Positions 8,312 to 17,377 are shown, counted from the stretch's first letter. The stretch is 64,000 bases of DNA from Halogeometricum rufum (GCF_900112175.1 NZ_FOYT01000001.1:1240001-1304000); one strand, 5' to 3'. The notes: generated by a model not told the origin, from the letters alone. Made by a program: numbers and translations.

Positions 8312-9448
8312 ATGGACGACTTCTACGACCTCCTGGAGGTCCCCGAGGACGCCACGCAGGCCGACGTCAAGCGAGCGTGGCGCGAGAAGGCCCGCGAGTA
8401 CCATCCGGACGTGAACGACGACGCGCGTGCCAGCGGCCAGTTCAAGACCCTCCGAGTGGCGTACGAGGTGCTCTCCGACGAGACGAAGCGCGAGGCGTAC
8501 GACCGGATGGGACACGCGACCTACGTGAACCGTCGACTGGACGGCCTCCCGACCACGGGCGTGCCGACGGAGAGCGACGCCGCCCGCGGCGGGCGCTGGG
8601 ACGACTCGTCGCGGAACGCTCGCGGCGGTTCCGCCACGTCGAACCGGTCCCGTTCGACCGGGTCGAGTACGAACCGAACAGGGTCGTCCTCGCGCAGTCG
8701 CTCCCGCACGGGCGCGACGAACGGGTCGTCGTCCAACCAGTCTTCGTCGCGTCGGAACTCGTCCCGCCAGTCTTCGTCGCGTCGGAACTCGTCCAACCAG
8801 TCCGCCTCTCACCGGTCCTCTTCCAGTGGGTCCTCCGCCCACCGAAACGCCTCCCGTCAGTCTTCGTCTCGACGGTCTTCGGGCGGCCGAGCGGAGTCGG
8901 GCCGAACGCACGCGGAGGCGGCGTCGCCGCAGGAGGGAGACGCCGACGCGGGGTTCGTTCCGGCGAACCTGAAGCGACGGTGGTACACCTTCCTCGCGGT
9001 GTTTCTCGCCGGCCTGGCCTACCTCGGCGGCCTCGCCGTCTACCTCCGCGCGAACGCCGATTCGGTGTCCGCGTTCGCCGCCGCGGCCCGAACGGCCCCG
9101 AGAACGGCGGTGACCGCAGACTACGGGCTCTCGCCGCCGGGGGCGTTCGCGCTCGCCGCGGCCGACGCCGACCCCGGACTCGCCCTCGCCTTCCCCGCGG
9201 CGACGGTACTGCTCGCCGTCGTCTTCCTCGTCGTTCTCAGGGAGATGCCGAGCGTGAACCGGTGGCGGAACTACTACCTCTACCTCTACCCCCTCGCGGG
9301 CCTCCTCCCCCTCGCCTCGCTGGCGTTGGGGACGGTCGTGACCGCGGGCGCGACGAGCCTCTCGCTCGCACTCGTCCTCCTCCCTCTCGTCTCGACGACG
9401 GCGTACCTCGCCGACCTGGGCTGGTACCTCGTCGAGCGGTGGCGCTGA
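8312..9448 (+). CDS. Membrane-anchored DnaJ-domain protein with Ser/Arg-rich linker
   Basis: A 378-residue protein with an N-terminal J domain (residues 3-68, HPD motif at 31-33), a low-complexity linker (about 85-215) and four to five hydrophobic segments from residue 230 to the C-terminus. The HPD motif should stimulate an Hsp70 ATPase, so the J domain probably faces the cytosol and recruits DnaK to the membrane. The linker contains repeats of the type SSSRRNSS; the DNA repeats exactly over 28 nt at 8737-8764 and 8767-8794. It is not canonical DnaJ: the zinc-finger and substrate-binding domains are absent. Confidence 0.85.
   Translation: MDDFYDLLEVPEDATQADVKRAWREKAREYHPDVNDDARASGQFKTLRVAYEVLSDETKREAYDRMGHATYVNRRLDGLPTTGVPTESDAARGGRWDDSSRNARGGSATSNRSRSTGSSTNRTGSSSRSRSRTGATNGSSSNQSSSRRNSSRQSSSRRNSSNQSASHRSSSSGSSAHRNASRQSSSRRSSGGRAESGRTHAEAASPQEGDADAGFVPANLKRRWYTFLAVFLAGLAYLGGLAVYLRANADSVSAFAAAARTAPRTAVTADYGLSPPGAFALAAADADPGLALAFPAATVLLAVVFLVVLREMPSVNRWRNYYLYLYPLAGLLPLASLALGTVVTAGATSLSLALVLLPLVSTTAYLADLGWYLVERWR
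8737..8794 (+). repeat. Tandem 30-nt repeat inside the J-protein linker
   Basis: Two 28-nt identical units at 30-nt spacing encode successive Gln-Ser-Ser-Ser-Arg-Arg-Asn-Ser-Ser stretches. A diverged third unit appears near 8857. The in-frame period (10 codons) means copy-number change would lengthen or shorten the linker without a frameshift. Confidence 0.8.
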
Positions 9449-9485
9449 CGGACCGACTTTTGTGACGGCGCACCGAAGGGAGACC

Positions 9486-10160
9486 ATGACACTCGAACCG
9501 GGTGCGGTTCGTCGGTTTCGCTGTCGCGGCGTGAACGCGTACCTCGTCGACGACGACGGCACCGTGACGCTCGTGGACGCCGGGACGCCGTGGGACGGCG
9601 ACCGGATGCGCAGGATGCTCTCGGAGTCGGGCCTCTCGCCCGCGGACGTCGACAGAGTCCTGCTCACCCACTACGACCTGGACCACGTCGGGACGCTCGC
9701 GACGCTCGGACTCGACCCCGCGGTGCCCGTCTACGCGGCCGAACCGGACGCCTCGTTCCTCCTCGGCGACGCCGACCCGCCGTTGGGGAACCACAAGGGG
9801 GCGTTCCAACGCGCCGCCCGACTCTTCCTCGACGTCCCGGACAACGAGGTCCGCCGCGTCAACGACGGCGACGAGATAGGCGGGTTCGTCGCCCACCGCG
9901 CGCCGGGCCACACGCCCGGACACGTCGTCTACCACCACGCCGACCACGGCGCGGCGTTCCTCGGCGACCTCGTCACGGAGTCCGGCGGGCGACTGTCGCC
10001 GTCGCCGTGGGCCATCTGCTACGACGTCGAACGGAACCGGGCGAGTCTGGCCGACGTGGCGGACCGAATCGACCCGTTCGAGGCGGCGTGCGTGGGCCAC
10101 GGCGAGCCGTTGCGGACGGGCGGGTACGACGCGCTGCGTCGCGCGGCCGCCGAACTCTGA
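9486..10160 (+). CDS. MBL-fold metallo-hydrolase, 224 aa
   Basis: A 224-residue cytosolic metallo-beta-lactamase-fold protein. The metal site reads THYDLDHVGT near residues 61-70, the common THxDxDH variant in which the second histidine is aspartate. Downstream ligands are at APGHTPGHVVY and FLGDLV, and CVGHGEP ends the site. It is of the small hydrolase type (glyoxalase II-like/quorum-lactonase-like fold); substrate unknown. The ATG at 9486 is chosen over an in-frame start 24 nt upstream because MTLEPGAVRRF begins the domain directly. It lies 37 bp after the J-protein gene and could be cotranscribed with it. Confidence 0.85.
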   Translation: MTLEPGAVRRFRCRGVNAYLVDDDGTVTLVDAGTPWDGDRMRRMLSESGLSPADVDRVLLTHYDLDHVGTLATLGLDPAVPVYAAEPDASFLLGDADPPLGNHKGAFQRAARLFLDVPDNEVRRVNDGDEIGGFVAHRAPGHTPGHVVYHHADHGAAFLGDLVTESGGRLSPSPWAICYDVERNRASLADVADRIDPFEAACVGHGEPLRTGGYDALRRAAAEL

Positions 10161-10209
10161 GAGCGAGTGTCAGAGGGGATTCTTGTCGTGTGCTGCACAT
10201 GTAGTGGGT

Positions 10210-11040
10210 ATGAGAACCACATCGCCACGAGGCACGAGTCGTCGTCAGTTGCTCGCAGCGACCGGAGCGGGAATCGTCGGGCTCCTCGCCGGGTGTAGCG
10301 CGCCGGGACTGGAGACGCGCACCGAGGAGTCGTTCGAAGTGACGCCCGAGGGAGCGACGAGCGCTCGGATTCTGAACCGGAACGGCGGCGTGACCGTGCG
10401 CACCGGCTCCGGGGACGCCGTCAGCGTCGCGGTGACCAAACGCGGGTTCGGCGTCGACGAGGGCGTCCTCGACCGCATCTCGGTGAACCGCTCGGTCAGC
10501 GACGGCGTCCTGACGCTCGAAGTCGTCTACCCGTCGGACGTCTCGCGCGTCTCGACGGACCTGCGCGTCGAACTGCCCGACTCGATGTCGCTCACGCTCG
10601 CGGAGGTGGCGAACGGCGGCGTCGACGTGCGCGGCGTCGACGGCGACGCGACGCTTCGCGCCGGCAACGGCGGCGTCGTCGCCGAGGACATGCCGGGCTT
10701 TCTGACGCTTCAGGCGGGTAACGGCGGCATCGAGGCGCGCGACGTGGGCGGCATCGACGGCGTCACCGCCGGGAACGGGAGTATCAGCGTGGACATCCCG
10801 GCGATACGCGGCGACACGGAGGTCAGCGCGTCCAACGGCGGCATCGACGCCGCCATCTCGCCGGACGTCGACGCGGCGTTCGAGGCGCGCGTGACGAACG
10901 GCGCGGTGGACGTGTCTGGTCTCGAACTCACCGAGGCGAGCATCTCGCCGTCGCGCGTCGCCGGAACGCTGGGCGAGGGCGGGCCGTCGCTGACGCTTCG
11001 CGCCGGCAACGGCGGCATCGACGTGCGGCGTCTCGACTGA
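10210..11040 (+). CDS. Tat-exported DUF4097-type lipoprotein
   Basis: A 276-residue secreted lipoprotein. The N-terminus has a twin-arginine motif (TSRRQLLAA) and a lipobox (LLAGCS, Cys near residue 30), so it is predicted to be exported folded by Tat and lipid-anchored outside the cell. The mature part is a repeating beta-strand protein of the DUF4097/DUF2807 type, with recurring NGG and GNGGI turns (about seven), consistent with a beta-helix-like solenoid. Binding partner unknown. The ATG at 10210 is the start that gives a proper signal peptide. Confidence 0.85.
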   Translation: MRTTSPRGTSRRQLLAATGAGIVGLLAGCSAPGLETRTEESFEVTPEGATSARILNRNGGVTVRTGSGDAVSVAVTKRGFGVDEGVLDRISVNRSVSDGVLTLEVVYPSDVSRVSTDLRVELPDSMSLTLAEVANGGVDVRGVDGDATLRAGNGGVVAEDMPGFLTLQAGNGGIEARDVGGIDGVTAGNGSISVDIPAIRGDTEVSASNGGIDAAISPDVDAAFEARVTNGAVDVSGLELTEASISPSRVAGTLGEGGPSLTLRAGNGGIDVRRLD

Positions 11041-11425
11041 GTAGAGCGCGGCCGCTGTGACGGTTCGGTTCGCGTCGAGAAGGAAGCAGGGACCGCGGCA
11101 AGCGCGGACCCCGGACTGACCAAGCCACTGCGAAGAGCACCAGTCTCGCAGTTCCTTACCTGACGCGCCCGGTGGAGTCGTACCACGCGCGTCACTACCC
11201 CGTTTGACGGTTGTGGTAAAAAAACCTGCGTTGGTGCCAATTCCTTCTCCGGCTCTCCGGAGTACCGTTCAAATGGTGGGTATCCGTCCCGCTAACGGTG
11301 AGAAAAGCAAAAATACGTTCAATTGTAATGGTTTTTGTTACGTAATTGAACGGCGTTTTCGGGTCGAATCGGGGAATTCCGAAAGTAAGGGCCCCCTACC
11401 GTGAGAATTGGACGCATGAGGGTCG
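11041..11425. other. Intergenic region between convergent genes, A/T-rich in its second half
   Basis: No convincing gene. Bases from about 11205 to 11400 are clearly richer in A and T than the surroundings and contain an extended inverted repeat (listed separately). A 66-codon plus-strand frame at 11204-11404 lacks haloarchaeal composition and has no recognisable domain. The region sits between the 3' ends of two convergent genes, so it most likely holds transcription stops. Confidence 0.6.
11316..11352. terminator. A/T-rich inverted repeat, possible bidirectional terminator
   Basis: Arms CGTTCAATT and AATTGAACG pair perfectly. The stem extends by GTAA/TTAC across a 2-nt bulge and closes on a loop containing a run of five T. 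It lies between convergent genes, where T-rich stops are expected in archaea. A regulator-binding site is the alternative. Confidence 0.4.
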
Positions 11426-12052
11426 CTACCGAACGAGGTAGGGGTCGCCGCCGGCGGTGAACCGCCCGAGGTCGGTCTCCCGGCGGAAGTCGGTCGACGT
11501 GAGCACGTCGATGGCCTCCACGAGGCGGTCGTGGTGCGTCTCGTCCCAGTCGTGGGGTTCCGCGACGGGGAGGACGAGGAAGCCGCTTCCGCGTATCTCT
11601 CTGCCGTGGAGCGCCTCCATGTCGACGGTTATCTTCCGCGCCTGTGCGGTGTAGTGCTCGAGGACCTGCCGCGTCGCCCGCGCGCCCACCGGGAGGAGGA
11701 CGTGCGCGGCGATGGCGCGCAACTCCGCGTCGAAGAAGCGCTCCATGTCGTCGTAGTCGCCCTGCGACGGCGTGTCCTCGGCGACGCACATGTGCAGGTA
11801 CGAGAGGAACGTCTTCCTCACGGCGGGTTGGTCGCCCGTCGTCTCCAGCAATCCCGCCTCGGCCAACGCGGCCTGCAGGCGAATCCCCGGTTCGTTGGTG
11901 AACGGGACGCCGGTGACTTCGCCGCCGTGCACGCCGGGGTGGTCACCCACGACGTGGAAGTCGGCGTTGGCGTCGCCGTATCCCGGGACGAACCGTTCGC
12001 ACGGGGGTCGCATCCCGAACGGGTTACTCGTGCGGTCGGTTACGTTCTCCAC
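11426..12052 (-). CDS. Uracil-DNA glycosylase family-like protein
   Basis: A 208-residue protein resembling the uracil-DNA glycosylase superfamily found in haloarchaea. The N-terminal block FHVVGDHPGVHGG followed by GVPFTNEPG is in the position of the family's GEAPG.xE...G.PF.G motif but is degenerate: His-Pro-Gly replaces the usual Ala-Pro-Gly. Only two cysteines are present, so the four-Cys Fe-S cluster of family 4 enzymes is missing. VGARATRQVLE fits the structural core. It may be a repair glycosylase with altered specificity or an inactive relative. Confidence 0.7.
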   Translation of the reverse strand: MENVTDRTSNPFGMRPPCERFVPGYGDANADFHVVGDHPGVHGGEVTGVPFTNEPGIRLQAALAEAGLLETTGDQPAVRKTFLSYLHMCVAEDTPSQGDYDDMERFFDAELRAIAAHVLLPVGARATRQVLEHYTAQARKITVDMEALHGREIRGSGFLVLPVAEPHDWDETHHDRLVEAIDVLTSTDFRRETDLGRFTAGGDPYLVR

Positions 12053-12129
12053 GGCGAGTGGTAGCGAGGAGAGCGTTATAGGCCGTGCGGTTTCGGCTCT
12101 GTCGCCGTCTCACCGTCGAAAAAGTCGTC

Positions 12130-12606
12130 TCAGAGTTCGACGCCGGACGGGATGAGACTGTGGCCGCGAAGCAGGTTTCCGTCGGCGTCGTAGACGAGGA
12201 ACGTTCGTTTCTCGTAGACGACGGTGTCGCCGTCGTCTGTCCGTATCTCCACTCGATACTGTCCGTCCTCGTCGTCCGCCTCGGACTTCCCGTACTCTCG
12301 CGCCGCGCGGATGAACCGGAGTACGTCGTCGGCGTCTTCGTTCAGTTCGAGGACGAAGTCTCCCGTGATTCGGTTCGTGACGCTCACGACGCCCGTCGCG
12401 TCGGGGGCGTTCACGTCGCCCTGCAGGCGGAAGGCGACGTCCGTCTCGCCGTCCTCTAAGAGTTCCCCGTCGGCATCGGTGAGACGGTCCGTGAGCGTTT
12501 CCTCTGGACCGTGAAAGTCGATGCGGACCAACGGCTTCTGGGGTGGCTCGTCCGCCTCGACCCAGTCGATGTGGTCGACATCCAATTCGAAGTAGTCGCG
12601 CCTCAT
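12130..12606 (-). CDS. Haloarchaeal DUF5793-type protein
   Basis: A 158-residue acidic soluble protein opening MRRDYFELDVDHIDW, with an internal FRLQGDVNAPDATGVVSVTNRITGDF region split across residues 65-90. This matches a haloarchaea-restricted family I recall as DUF5793. Predicted mostly beta with an alpha segment (DDVLRFIRAAREYGKS). No catalytic motif; function unknown. The ATG at 12606 is the natural start. It lies 77 bp upstream (transcriptionally) of the glycosylase-like gene, same strand. Confidence 0.75.
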   Translation of the reverse strand: MRRDYFELDVDHIDWVEADEPPQKPLVRIDFHGPEETLTDRLTDADGELLEDGETDVAFRLQGDVNAPDATGVVSVTNRITGDFVLELNEDADDVLRFIRAAREYGKSEADDEDGQYRVEIRTDDGDTVVYEKRTFLVYDADGNLLRGHSLIPSGVEL

Positions 12607-12768
12607 TCCGTGCTCCGAAGTTGGAGGTCACCGTGTATGAACGTAACGCCTCTCCCAACGCTGTGCGACTACGGCCCCGTCCGCGCCAGTTCCGCCCTCG
12701 CGGCGACGCCGAGGTGCTGCGCCGCGGACAGTCGGTAGCTTTTACCGGGTCGGTTTCGCCCATCCGGC

Positions 12769-13272
12769 ATGGTCTGGGTCCGGTCGGAGTACGCGGGACC
12801 ACTCGCCGTCGTCCTGACGCTCCTCTCGACGCTGCTTCCGTGGAACGTGACGTACTCGGGGAACGTCTCCGGCGGGTCGGTGCTGTTCGTGCGCTTCCCG
12901 TTCTTCCAGATTCGCTACGCCTTCGGCGTCCCGTTCGCCGACGCGGTTCGCGTCTCCGACCCCCTCTCGGCCGTCGCGTTTCAGGCGGGCAACTCGATTC
13001 AGGTCGCCTACGAGGCGTGGACCGTCGGCGCGGCGGTTCTGGGCGTCGCCCTCCTCGTCGCCGTCGCCTACTACGCCCGCGAGGACGCCGTCGAGTCCGG
13101 CCCCGTGGACCCTGTGCGCCTCCTCGGCGGCCTCCTCGGCCTCGCCGGTGCCGTCCTCGCCGTCGCCACCTACCTCCTCGCCACCCGCGGGTTCCCCGGC
13201 GTCCCGATTCCCGTCGGCGTCGCCTTCCTCCTCGCGTTCGCCGTCCTCCTCCTGACGGTCGACCGGACGTGA
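12769..13272 (+). CDS. Four-helix membrane protein, 167 aa
   Basis: A 167-residue protein with membrane segments near residues 9-27, 84-102, 117-138 and 146-163. The first loop (28-80) is long and outside-facing by charge, and a Trp-Asn-Val stretch follows helix 1 (LLPWNVTYSG). It has no recognised motif. This gene type recurs in haloarchaea. The ATG at 12769 is well placed, 163 bp from the divergent DUF5793-type gene. Function unknown. Confidence 0.7.
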   Translation: MVWVRSEYAGPLAVVLTLLSTLLPWNVTYSGNVSGGSVLFVRFPFFQIRYAFGVPFADAVRVSDPLSAVAFQAGNSIQVAYEAWTVGAAVLGVALLVAVAYYAREDAVESGPVDPVRLLGGLLGLAGAVLAVATYLLATRGFPGVPIPVGVAFLLAFAVLLLTVDRT

Positions 13273-13301
13273 GACCGAGCGCCGCGTCCGACGTCCACCC
13301 A

Positions 13302-13311
13302 TTATGTTAAG
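13302..13311 (+). promoter_or_regulatory. Possible TATA box for the pilB/tadA-like operon
   Basis: TTATGTTAAG stands out in a GC-rich gap, 46 nt upstream of the ATG at 13357. Start of transcription would fall near 13333 and leave a short leader. This is inferred by eye only. Confidence 0.3.
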
Positions 13312-13356
13312 TCACTCCGACCGGAAGGACCGACAACGTATCGGAACGTGGACGCA

Positions 13357-15213
13357 ATGTCAGAGACGGAATTCCACTCGGGGGAGGGGGAACAGACGGA
13401 CGCGCCGTCGGACGGGGACGACGGGGCGACCGACGGGAGCGTGACCGACGAGGACGGCCGCCTGTGGGGTGTCGAGGCGGCGTTCGCCGACCTGCGGCGA
13501 CGCCTCCGACGGACGGCGGAGGTGCTTCGCGGGTCGACCCTCGACGTCCGCCCGTTTCGCCCCTCCGACGGCGTCCTCGGCACGTTCGGGGTGCCGCGGG
13601 GCGAGGACGTCGTCGACCGGTACTGGGTGAACGCGCCGTACGCCTACGTGGTCGTGACGTACGACGACGCGGCCAGCAAACACTGTTACTACGCGGTCGA
13701 ACCGGACCTCGACGACTTCGAACGCGACCTCCTCGAACGCGTCCGCGAGGACATCCGCGACCCCCTGCTGTACGGCGCGGAGACGGACCCCTCCGACGAG
13801 ACGACGATTCGCCGCGAGTTGCGCGCGTTGCTCGAACAGTACGGTCTCGAGGTGGAGATGGACACGTTCTACACGCTGCTCTACTACCTCCTGCGGGACT
13901 TCCGCGGGTACGGCCGCATCGACCCGTTGATGTCCGACCCGCACATCGAGGACATCTCCTGCGACGGCTACGACCTCCCCATCTTCGCGTACCACGACGA
14001 CTACACCGACATCGAGACGAACGTCTCCTTCGGCGAGGAGCAGTTGGACAACTTCGTCGTCCGACTGGCTCAACGGTCGGGCCGGCACATCAGCGTCGGC
14101 GACCCCGTCGTCGGGACGACGCTCCCGGACGGGTCGCGGGCCGAACTCGCCCTCGGCGAGGAGGTGACGCCCCACGGGTCGGCGTTCACCATCCGGATGT
14201 ACGCCGACGACCCGTTCACGCCCGTGGACCTCGTGGAGTACGGGACGTTCTCCATCGAGCAGATGGCGTACCTGTGGCTCTGCATCGAACACAACAAGAG
14301 CCTCATCTTCGCGGGCGGGACGGCGTCGGGCAAGACCACCTCGATGAACGCGGTGTCGATGTTCGTGCCGCCGCGGTCGAAGGTGCTCACCATCGAAGAC
14401 ACCCGCGAACTCTCGCTGCACCACGACAACTGGCTCTCCTCGGTCACGCGGAGTCGGATGCACGAGGGGACGGACATCGACATGTACGACCTTCTGCGCT
14501 CCGCGCTCCGACACCGCCCCGAGTTCATCGTCGTCGGCGAGGTGCGCGGCGAGGAGGCCGTGACGCTGTTTCAGGCGATGAACACGGGACACACGACGTT
14601 CTCGACGATGCACGCCGACAGCATCGAGACGGTCATCAACCGTCTGGAGAACGAACCCATCAACGTCCCCCGGGCGATGGTGCAGTCGCTGGACCTGCTC
14701 TGCGTCCAGACGCTCACTCGGTCGGACGGCGAACGGGTCCGACGCTCCCGCTCCATCGGCGAAATCGGCGGCATCGACCAGCGGACCGGCGAACTCGACT
14801 ACTCGCGGGCGTTCTCGTGGGACGCGGAGACGGACACGTTCGAACAGCGCAACTCGTCGCTGCTGGCGGAGATTCAGGGCGAACGCGGGTGGACGCGCGC
14901 GGAACTCAACCGGGAGGTGCGACGGCGCGAGCGGTTCCTCTGGTACCTGCTCGAACTCGACATCTCCGACTACCGGCAGTTCACCGCCCTCGTCAACGAG
15001 TACTACGCCGACCCGGACCGCGTGATGGACCGCCTCGCGGCCGACGCCGACGCGGCGGCACCGCCCGAACACGAGGAACGGGACGGCCTGACCGTCGGCG
15101 CGGGCCCCGGAGCGCAGGCCGCCGACCGCGCGGCGTCCGAGGCGTCGGCAGACGACCCCGCGGCGACCGACCTTCCGTCCGACGAGGGCACCGACGACGG
15201 GCCGGCGAGGTAA
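13357..15213 (+). CDS. Type IV pilus assembly ATPase (PilB/TadA, GspE family)
   Basis: A 618-residue secretion ATPase of the archaeal type II/IV family that powers pilus or archaellum-like filament assembly at the inner face of the membrane. Walker A (GGTASGKTT) lies at about residues 319-327, the Asp box at TIEDTRELSL, Walker B at FIVVGEVRGEE, and the His box at MNTGHTTFSTMHAD. An acidic N-terminal tail (1-35) and C-terminal tail (565-618) are halophilic additions. It ends one base before the gene for its platform protein, forming a pilB-pilC operon. The Haloferax pilB3/pilC3 pair is the likely counterpart, inferred from size and from the methyltransferase/flavoprotein neighbours. Confidence 0.9.
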   Translation: MSETEFHSGEGEQTDAPSDGDDGATDGSVTDEDGRLWGVEAAFADLRRRLRRTAEVLRGSTLDVRPFRPSDGVLGTFGVPRGEDVVDRYWVNAPYAYVVVTYDDAASKHCYYAVEPDLDDFERDLLERVREDIRDPLLYGAETDPSDETTIRRELRALLEQYGLEVEMDTFYTLLYYLLRDFRGYGRIDPLMSDPHIEDISCDGYDLPIFAYHDDYTDIETNVSFGEEQLDNFVVRLAQRSGRHISVGDPVVGTTLPDGSRAELALGEEVTPHGSAFTIRMYADDPFTPVDLVEYGTFSIEQMAYLWLCIEHNKSLIFAGGTASGKTTSMNAVSMFVPPRSKVLTIEDTRELSLHHDNWLSSVTRSRMHEGTDIDMYDLLRSALRHRPEFIVVGEVRGEEAVTLFQAMNTGHTTFSTMHADSIETVINRLENEPINVPRAMVQSLDLLCVQTLTRSDGERVRRSRSIGEIGGIDQRTGELDYSRAFSWDAETDTFEQRNSSLLAEIQGERGWTRAELNREVRRRERFLWYLLELDISDYRQFTALVNEYYADPDRVMDRLAADADAAAPPEHEERDGLTVGAGPGAQAADRAASEASADDPAATDLPSDEGTDDGPAR

Positions 15214-15214
15214 C

Positions 15215-17377
15215 ATGGTCGTCGGCTTCCTCCCCCTCGGACTCGCCCTCGCGCTCTGTCTCCCGGTGGTGCTGTCGCCGGTGAGTCGCCACGCTGACCT
15301 GCTCGTCACCCGCGTCTCGCTCCCGTTGTTCGGGCGGTACGTGACGACCGGGTCGCGGCGGCGGCGGCAGGAGTCCTCGCTCCGGTCGGCGTTCGTCGGC
15401 GTGAGTCACCGCGTGTACGCCTCGAAGACGCTCCTGATGGCCGCCGTGTTCGGCGTCGCGGGGAGCGTCTTCGGCGTCTACCTCGCCGCAGTCGTCGTCC
15501 AGACGTTCGCCATCTCGGCGGCGGCGCTCCGAGAACTGCTGCCGGGTCCGCTCGGGTTCGTCGCGAACGTCGCGGCGATGCCCGCCCTGACGGTGTTCGA
15601 ACTGTTCGGGCTCCTCCTCGTCTCCGGGGCCACAGTCGGCGCGGCGTCGGCCGTCGGGACGTACCTCGTTCGCTGGAAGTACCTCGACCAACGGGCGCGC
15701 GCCCGTCGCATCCAGATAGACGCGACGCTCCCGCAGACCATCGCCTTCGTCTACGCGCTCTCCCGGTCGGGGATGCCGTTCCAGAAGGTGCTGGCGACGC
15801 TGACGGAGAACCAGCACGTGTACGGCGAGGCGGCCCGCGAGTTCGGCGTCGCCGTCCGCGACGTGCGGGGGTTCGGGACGGACCTGCCGACCGCGCTCCA
15901 GCGGATGGGCGAACGGACGCCGAGTCAGCGACTCGACGACTTCACCGAGAACCTCACGAGCGTCCTCGCCAGCGGGCAGAGCCTCTCGACGTTCCTCCGC
16001 GAGCAGTACGACCGGTTCCAGACCGAGTCCGAGGCCCAGCAGCGACAGTACCTCGAACTGCTGGCGACGTTCGCCGAGGTGTACGTCACCGTCCTCGTCG
16101 CCGGGCCGCTCTTTTTCATCACAATCCTCGTCGTCGTCGGGTTGGTCATCCAAGACACGCTTCCCCTCCTCCGACTCGTGACGTACGTCGCCATTCCGCT
16201 GGCGAGCGTCGGGTTCGTCGTCTACGTGGACAGCGTCACCGAGTCGCTCCGGGGGCCGGGGCGCTCCGGGTCCGCGGCCGACGCCACCGACGCGTCGGCG
16301 GCGGACGACGCCGCGACGACGGCGGCGGACCTCGACGCCGACGCCGGGGCGGTCAGCGCCGACGGCGGCGTCGTCGCGGACGACCCCTGGCGGGCGAACC
16401 GGGAGCGACTGACCGTCTACGACCGCGTCTCGTCGGCGACTCGGGTGCTCGCCCGACCGGGACGGAGCATGCTCGAGAACCCGCTCTACACGCTGGGCGT
16501 GACCGTTCCACTCGGTCTCGTCTGGCTCGTCGCGACGCTGGACGGCGGGGCGGCGGTCGAGGCGCTCCGCGCCGCTCTGCTCCCGGGCGTCGAGGGTGAC
16601 TGGACGGAGTTCGCCGCCGTCGTCGACGGCACCGTGGTCGAACTGACGCTGCTCGTCGCGTTCGGCGTCACCGTCGCGTACGAGGTTCGGAAGCGCCGAC
16701 TGAAGGCGATACAGCGCGAGATGCCCGACTTCCTCGACCGGATGGCGAGCGTCAACGAGGCGGGCGTCACCGTCGTACAGAGCCTCGAACGACTCGCGCG
16801 CAGCGACCTCGGACCCATCAGCGAGGAACTCCGGCGGACGTGGCGCGACGTGCAGTGGGGCGCCTCGCTCCGAGAGGCGCTCCACGGGTTCGAGCGACGG
16901 GCGCAGGCGCCGATGGTCTCCCGAGCGGTGACGCTCGTGACGAACGCCGTCGCCGCCAGCGGCGACATCTCGCCCGTCCTCCGCATCGCCGCGAACGAGG
17001 CCCAGGACAGCCGTCGGCTGGTCCGCGAGCGCAGACAGGAGATGCTGACGTACCTCGTCGTCATCTACATCTCCTTCGTCGTCTTCCTCGGCATCGTCGT
17101 CGCCCTGACGCTCGCGTTCATCCCGGCCGTCGAGGCGGCGAGTCAGTCCTCGGCCATCGGGAGCGGCGAGGTGCGCGGCGTCTCGACGGGCGTGTTCTCC
17201 GGGCTCAGCACCGTCGACACCGCCGCCTACGAACTGCTGTTCTTCCACACCGCCTCGATTCAGGCGGTCTGTTCGGGCCTCGTCGCCGGGCAACTCGGCG
17301 AGGGTCGGGTGTTCGACGGACTGAAACACGTCGTCGTCCTCCTCGCCGCCTCGTACGCGCTGTTCGCGTTTCTCTGA
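15215..17377 (+). CDS. Type IV pilus platform protein (PilC/TadC, two T2SSF domains)
   Basis: A 720-residue polytopic membrane protein with two type II secretion F domains, at about residues 155-330 and 485-650. Each has the cytoplasmic four-helix form (SGMPFQKVLATL; NEAGVTVVQSLERLARS) followed by paired membrane segments. An Ala/Asp-rich linker at about 345-390 separates them. It anchors the PilB ATPase to the filament base. The ATG at 15215 follows the pilB stop by one base. No prepilin gene with a class III signal sits nearby, so pilins must be encoded elsewhere, as is usual for haloarchaeal pil operons. Confidence 0.9.
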   Translation: MVVGFLPLGLALALCLPVVLSPVSRHADLLVTRVSLPLFGRYVTTGSRRRRQESSLRSAFVGVSHRVYASKTLLMAAVFGVAGSVFGVYLAAVVVQTFAISAAALRELLPGPLGFVANVAAMPALTVFELFGLLLVSGATVGAASAVGTYLVRWKYLDQRARARRIQIDATLPQTIAFVYALSRSGMPFQKVLATLTENQHVYGEAAREFGVAVRDVRGFGTDLPTALQRMGERTPSQRLDDFTENLTSVLASGQSLSTFLREQYDRFQTESEAQQRQYLELLATFAEVYVTVLVAGPLFFITILVVVGLVIQDTLPLLRLVTYVAIPLASVGFVVYVDSVTESLRGPGRSGSAADATDASAADDAATTAADLDADAGAVSADGGVVADDPWRANRERLTVYDRVSSATRVLARPGRSMLENPLYTLGVTVPLGLVWLVATLDGGAAVEALRAALLPGVEGDWTEFAAVVDGTVVELTLLVAFGVTVAYEVRKRRLKAIQREMPDFLDRMASVNEAGVTVVQSLERLARSDLGPISEELRRTWRDVQWGASLREALHGFERRAQAPMVSRAVTLVTNAVAASGDISPVLRIAANEAQDSRRLVRERRQEMLTYLVVIYISFVVFLGIVVALTLAFIPAVEAASQSSAIGSGEVRGVSTGVFSGLSTVDTAAYELLFFHTASIQAVCSGLVAGQLGEGRVFDGLKHVVVLLAASYALFAFL

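Noticed and set aside
11204-11404. A 66-codon plus-strand frame
   Set aside because: It lies in the A/T-rich convergent gap, with composition unlike other genes, no ribosome site or promoter context, and it spans the inverted repeat.
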